A stretch of DNA of 64,000 nucleotides from Numida meleagris (lineage: Eukaryota > Chordata > Aves > Galliformes > Numididae), in contig NC_034415.1 of assembly GCF_002078875.1 (NCBI RefSeq), positions 25,383,413 to 25,447,412 of the forward strand, read 5' to 3'. The notes under the pieces are model-generated. The model saw only the letters and a list, made by a program, of their open reading frames with translations. It ran no database searches and had not been told where the DNA came from. Made by a program: the position numbers and the translations under genes. This document shows positions 61,701 through 64,000 of this stretch, piece after piece. Positions within the stretch are counted from its first letter, which is position 1; each line of letters begins with the position of its first letter.

Positions 61701-64000
61701 TAATCATTTTATGAATGACTGGATCCAGCATAGGCTAAAGAATATGAGAAAAAGCATGCCAATCATTTTATGTTTCCTGAAATCAATTCACATTACTCAG
61801 AAGATCTGGCTGCAGCAAAATGAAATACTTAGTTGAAAGCTCATGATTATCTTAGCTATAAAGCAACATATATAACATACATAAAACTATCCTGCTAGGT
61901 AAGTCCAGAAATAGAAGCAGTTGGACTAAGAAGCCACTTCAGACCACCACAACACAGGTCCACAATGGACTACTCCCAAACCCGTTTCAAAATGCATTGG
62001 TTATTAGATGCATATACATCTTTGACCCCCTTAACTACATCCTCTTCAAATAAAGACTTTCAGTCACCTATTAAACTGGCACTTTTTTTTAGTGAACGTA
62101 GGTGTGAACCCTACAGCACATTTGCAAATTCACAGATCATGGTGTGTTCCCCTCCCACCACATTTTTTCCGGTCAAAACTCTCATTACCATGAACTCCTC
62201 TGCCACAAACAAAAACAAAAATCCATATATCAAGTGAGATTTTTTTCTCTACATGCCTTACAACGATTAAGCTTACTAACAGCAGTTCCAATGCTTCTCA
62301 CCACTGTAGATGTAGATTAGCAACTAAAGATGGAAAAAGAGCCTGACCATTGTCTGAATCCGCTATTCATCACCTTCAGGATACTCAGAGTGGTTCTTGT
62401 ACTTCACGCCGTGTGTGTTTTAAGGGTTTTTAGAATTAGTCACCAGTTTCACACCAACACAGCCGTAAACCAGCTTTCATCCCTTTTATTTTTCAAATTG
62501 CTATGATGAAAAAGCAGGTTCTCATGTACTTATTTTTCTGATACTATACTGCTTGAGATCTATTTTAACATGAAGAGATCCATCCGAATTTGAGCAAATG
62601 ACTACCGTCACATTTTACAAGGCTTTATTTTTTGCTGAAAAGAAATCATAACAAAGACATTTTACCTGCACTACAGAAGAGTTAAGATATTCTGCACAAA
62701 CTCCAAATGGCTGAACTAATGCAGAGATTGCCTAAAAAACAAAAACAACAACAAAAACCAGCAAATATTTAGGTGCACATTTACGAGGTCTTTTCAGAGT
62801 TAGCAATCTATACCTTAAGAGGCAGATGAAGGTGAATAAATATTATCTTGCATGATAATTTCCAGTCATTTGCTACAGGATGTGTACAACTCCTTTATAA
62901 CAACGAATGGTTCAGGAAAGAGATTCATTCTGCAGCATAGAGTATGAATTACATGCTTTTCCTTAAAAGTATCCTCTCAGTTTTCACTAATCTCAGTCCT
63001 CTCATTAGCCTCGTCTGACTTCTCTGTCTAATCCTAGTTCAGCCACAGAAATAAATAGATGGAAAAGGACACATATTTTCATTGTTCTCTGCTGCAGTGA
63101 AAAGTGTGAAGACAAGACTGAAGTTTAAAGCCATATGGCAAATTTCCTTCCCAAAGCATTAAGTAGCAGAAAGCTTTTGCAAATACATCATATATATGTC
63201 AAGCTTTCTGATTTGGCTGGGAGGTTGTTGTATCTGATACCTATTCAATGCATACGTCAGGCATCTGTTCTCTATACCTAGCCTGCAAGTGTGTTCATGT
63301 GTATGAGGGAGGAGATCCTTCCTGATCTGAAACTGGAGGGTTTTGTTATATCTATACTCTGCAAACAGGTCCAGGATTAAGGCAGAATACACCAGACAAA
63401 GTTCAAATAACTCTGTTCTCCTCAGCTCCACTGAAAGTTGAGAAGGAAAATGCAGAAAGTCATTCCAGTTGCCAGAATGGCTGTGTGATCTGATGATCTT
63501 TCATCCTGACACACTGAAAGTACTTGAAATGTGCTTTCTCAAGAAGTTATCTGCTTCCCTGGATTTACATTTTGATTTTAAATACATCATACAGTAACTC
63601 CTTGGCAGTTCAGATTAGCTGTGTGTTTCATAAAGAATGCAGACTTGAGACATTTTCTCCCAAAGCATTAGCCTATGTAGTTATATTCTCTTTAAGTGGC
63701 ACAAGAATCACTCTCTTGCATTTGTGAAGGGATGACCATTGACTTTGGTACTTTTCATATACACATACAGTTTCTGCTTTGACATGTCTTAATTTTTAGG
63801 CAGTCTTGTATGAAGCCAGGAGTTGGACTCGATGATCCTTGTGGGTCCCTTCCAACTCAGATATTCTACGATTTTCAAGCAATGTCTACCATCAGGAAAT
63901 TAAGTGTAAAGACAATTGTATGCCAATGAAGAATACCAAAAGTAGTTTCTTTCAAATTGGATAAAAAAAATTATGAGCTTGAGTGTGCCCCACAGCAATC
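22791..64000 (-). CDS. USP24: USP24, ubiquitin carboxyl-terminal hydrolase 24, 5'-truncated by window
   Basis: USP24 removes ubiquitin from target proteins. Sixty coding exons between 62731 and 22791 were placed by reading splice sites; phases agree throughout and the sum is 6885 bases, 2294 residues plus stop. Human USP24 has 2620 residues, so roughly the first 325 lie beyond 64000. From N to C: helical armadillo-like repeats, a ubiquitin-like domain, more helical sequence, the USP catalytic domain with Cys and His boxes and two CxxC zinc pairs, then a long helical C terminus ending DLDDVDP. All introns are GT-AG except two with GC donors. Alignment with the human protein as I remember it is close along the whole length, so the gene is under strong constraint. 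The exon groups are given as separate entries. Last visible 5' exon: 62666-62731; 62732-64000 is intron. Confidence 0.97.
24980..26563 (-). other. USP24 intron, about 1.6 kb
   Basis: Intron between exons 26564-26630 and 24901-24979, with a GC donor and AG acceptor. A short ATCATAGAACTGGATTGGTCC stretch at about 26027 faintly resembles a CR1 tail but is too short to call. Nothing else was recognised. Confidence 0.6.
29907..31247 (-). other. USP24 intron, about 1.3 kb, no feature seen
   Basis: AT-rich intron between exons 31248-31344 and 29790-29906, with GT and AG ends. No repeat, RNA gene or open frame of note. Confidence 0.6.
34798..37921 (-). other. USP24: USP24 exons: USP catalytic domain
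   Basis: Exons in transcript order: 37802-37921, 37422-37547, 37132-37230, 36840-36922, 36477-36618, 35947-36066, 35322-35542, 34798-34922. The first holds the Cys box ([20 protein letters not shown]), with the nucleophile Cys after [24 protein letters not shown] follows. CKDC in exon 36840-36922 and CEKC in exon 36477-36618 form the zinc-binding pairs of the fingers. [16 protein letters not shown] is in exon 35947-36066. The His box ([20 protein letters not shown]) is in exon 35322-35542, and WYKFND in the last exon carries the third catalytic position. All key residues are present, so the enzyme should be active. Confidence 0.96.
38365..45666 (-). other. USP24: USP24 exons: helical block before the catalytic domain
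   Basis: Exons in transcript order: 45569-45666, 44708-44803, 44324-44552, 43244-43403, 42857-43012, 42205-42275, 41272-41432, 40406-40467, 39630-39821, 39205-39322, 38365-38509. The product contains a Ser/Arg-rich segment ([20 protein letters not shown]) likely to be phosphorylated, then leucine-rich helical repeats that run up to the Cys box. Junction phases match at every step. Confidence 0.93.
45667..47909 (-). other. USP24 intron, about 2.2 kb, no feature seen
   Basis: The longest complete USP24 intron in the window, between exons 47910-48065 and 45569-45666. It is AT-rich. I looked for an extra in-frame exon and found none; the flanking exons join in phase without one. Confidence 0.6.
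47910..52983 (-). other. USP24: USP24 exons: central block with ubiquitin-like domain
   Basis: Exons in transcript order: 52872-52983, 52539-52615, 51498-51638, 51294-51347, 50984-51099, 50278-50344, 49997-50107, 49491-49589, 49243-49413, 48559-48644, 48322-48415, 47910-48065. Exons 49997-50107 to 49243-49413 encode a ubiquitin-like fold ([19 protein letters not shown], then [20 protein letters not shown] and [20 protein letters not shown]), which may regulate the catalytic domain. It is followed by a low-complexity Ser-rich linker and a second Ser/Gln-rich stretch in exon 47910-48065. Confidence 0.92.
54481..54680 (-). mobile_element. CR1 LINE fragment in a USP24 intron, - orientation
   Basis: A well preserved reverse-oriented CR1 3' end: ATAGAATCATAGAATGGTTT, GGGTTGAAAGGGACCTTTAA, GATCATCTAGCTCCAACCCC, CATCCAGCCTGGCCTTGAAT and GGGCAACCTGTGCCAGTGTC. 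It is the best conserved CR1 copy in the window, so probably one of the youngest. Confidence 0.95.
56531..56555. repeat. (TTA)n microsatellite in a USP24 intron
   Basis: About seven TTA units in the context TTTTTATTATTATTATTATT. It lies between exons 56980-57141 and 55057-55164. Confidence 0.9.
60739..60790. repeat. TA/TATG microsatellite in a USP24 intron
   Basis: Alternating purine-pyrimidine repeat with TATATATACATACATATG and GTATATGTACATATACATAT. It lies about 160 bases downstream, in transcript sense, of exon 60952-61110. Confidence 0.85.
62732..64000 (-). other. USP24 intron running off the window
   Basis: No further USP24 exon with matching phase was found upstream of 62666-62731. 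An open frame of 90 codons on the - strand at 63159-63431 does not resemble USP24 and lacks convincing splice sites. A CR1 fragment lies at 63811-63875. Confidence 0.55.
63811..63875 (+). mobile_element. CR1 LINE tail in a USP24 intron, + orientation
   Basis: GAAGCCAGGAGTTGGACTCG, then ATGATCCTTGTGGGTCCCTT and CCAACTCAGATATTCTACGA match the sense-strand CR1 3' terminus. Only the last 65 bases or so are clear. Confidence 0.85.

Larger units (their letters stand above)
53500..62731 (-). other. USP24: USP24 exons: N-terminal helical region, first block in window
   Basis: Exons in transcript order: 62666-62731, 61660-61734, 60952-61110, 59563-59677, 59068-59171, 57882-57989, 57239-57334, 56980-57141, 55057-55164, 54144-54293, 53500-53631. 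The product is leucine-rich and helical (for example [20 protein letters not shown] and [15 protein letters not shown]), as expected for the armadillo-like region shared with USP9X-type enzymes. The donor of exon 57239-57334 is GC (GAAAG|GCACGTGA). A 45-base in-frame candidate cassette exon lies at 55713-55757 and is not counted. The introns hold a CR1 copy, microsatellites and otherwise nothing recognised. Confidence 0.9.

Noticed and set aside
63159..63431. A - strand 90-codon open frame as a further USP24 exon
   Set aside because: It does not resemble USP24, lacks splice sites in the needed phase, and appears to be intronic.
1..64000. Prokaryotic-type features, CRISPR arrays, operons, viral insertions
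   Set aside because: No direct-repeat/spacer array, no bacterial gene organisation and no retroviral coding sequence was seen. The content is that of a vertebrate nuclear genome.

Overview
This window is nuclear DNA from a bird, most likely a galliform such as chicken, turkey or quail. Three things point there: CR1 LINE 3'-end fragments with the TTCTATGATTCTATG-type tail scattered on both strands, compact vertebrate introns, and the gene order TMEM61 - BSND - PCSK9 on the + strand followed by a convergent USP24 on the - strand. That order matches human 1p32.3. The species cannot be fixed from sequence alone.

Layout. 1-8217: no protein gene I can prove. It holds a CpG-rich left edge with an inverted CCAAT box (possibly the promoter side of DHCR24, which would lie to the left by synteny), G-rich degenerate tandem repeats, a 22-bp minisatellite (about 5190-5425), a CpG-rich patch broken by a 216-N gap (5715-5930), and CR1 fragments. 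8218-10201: TMEM61, one 5' junction plus two coding exons, 210 aa. 10620-10850: an AT-rich microsatellite. 11263-12794: BSND (barttin), four coding exons, 234 aa. 13677-13747: a tRNA-Gly(CCC) gene. 14355-18790: PCSK9, with an HNF1 site and a sterol regulatory element upstream and 12 coding exons; exon 1 is interrupted by a 100-N gap. 18800-20385: a short convergent intergenic spacer. 20385-64000: the 3' part of USP24 on the - strand. I could place 60 coding exons by reading splice junctions and phases; they encode about 2294 residues including the whole catalytic domain and the C terminus. The first few 5' exons lie beyond position 64000.

How the genes relate. TMEM61 and BSND are neighbouring two-transmembrane proteins of similar design and look like tandem paralogues; barttin is the beta subunit of kidney and inner-ear ClC-K chloride channels. 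PCSK9 is a secreted pseudo-protease that directs LDL receptor to lysosomes, and its promoter keeps the sterol/HNF1 logic known from mammals. USP24 is a giant deubiquitinase. Base composition changes sharply at the end of PCSK9: GC-rich and CpG-rich to the left, AT-rich to the right.

I found no unknown biological system. The most notable observations are the conserved HNF1-SRE grammar of the bird PCSK9 promoter, two GC-AG introns in USP24, the TMEM61/BSND paralogy signal, and a few orphan exon-like signals in the left 5 kb.
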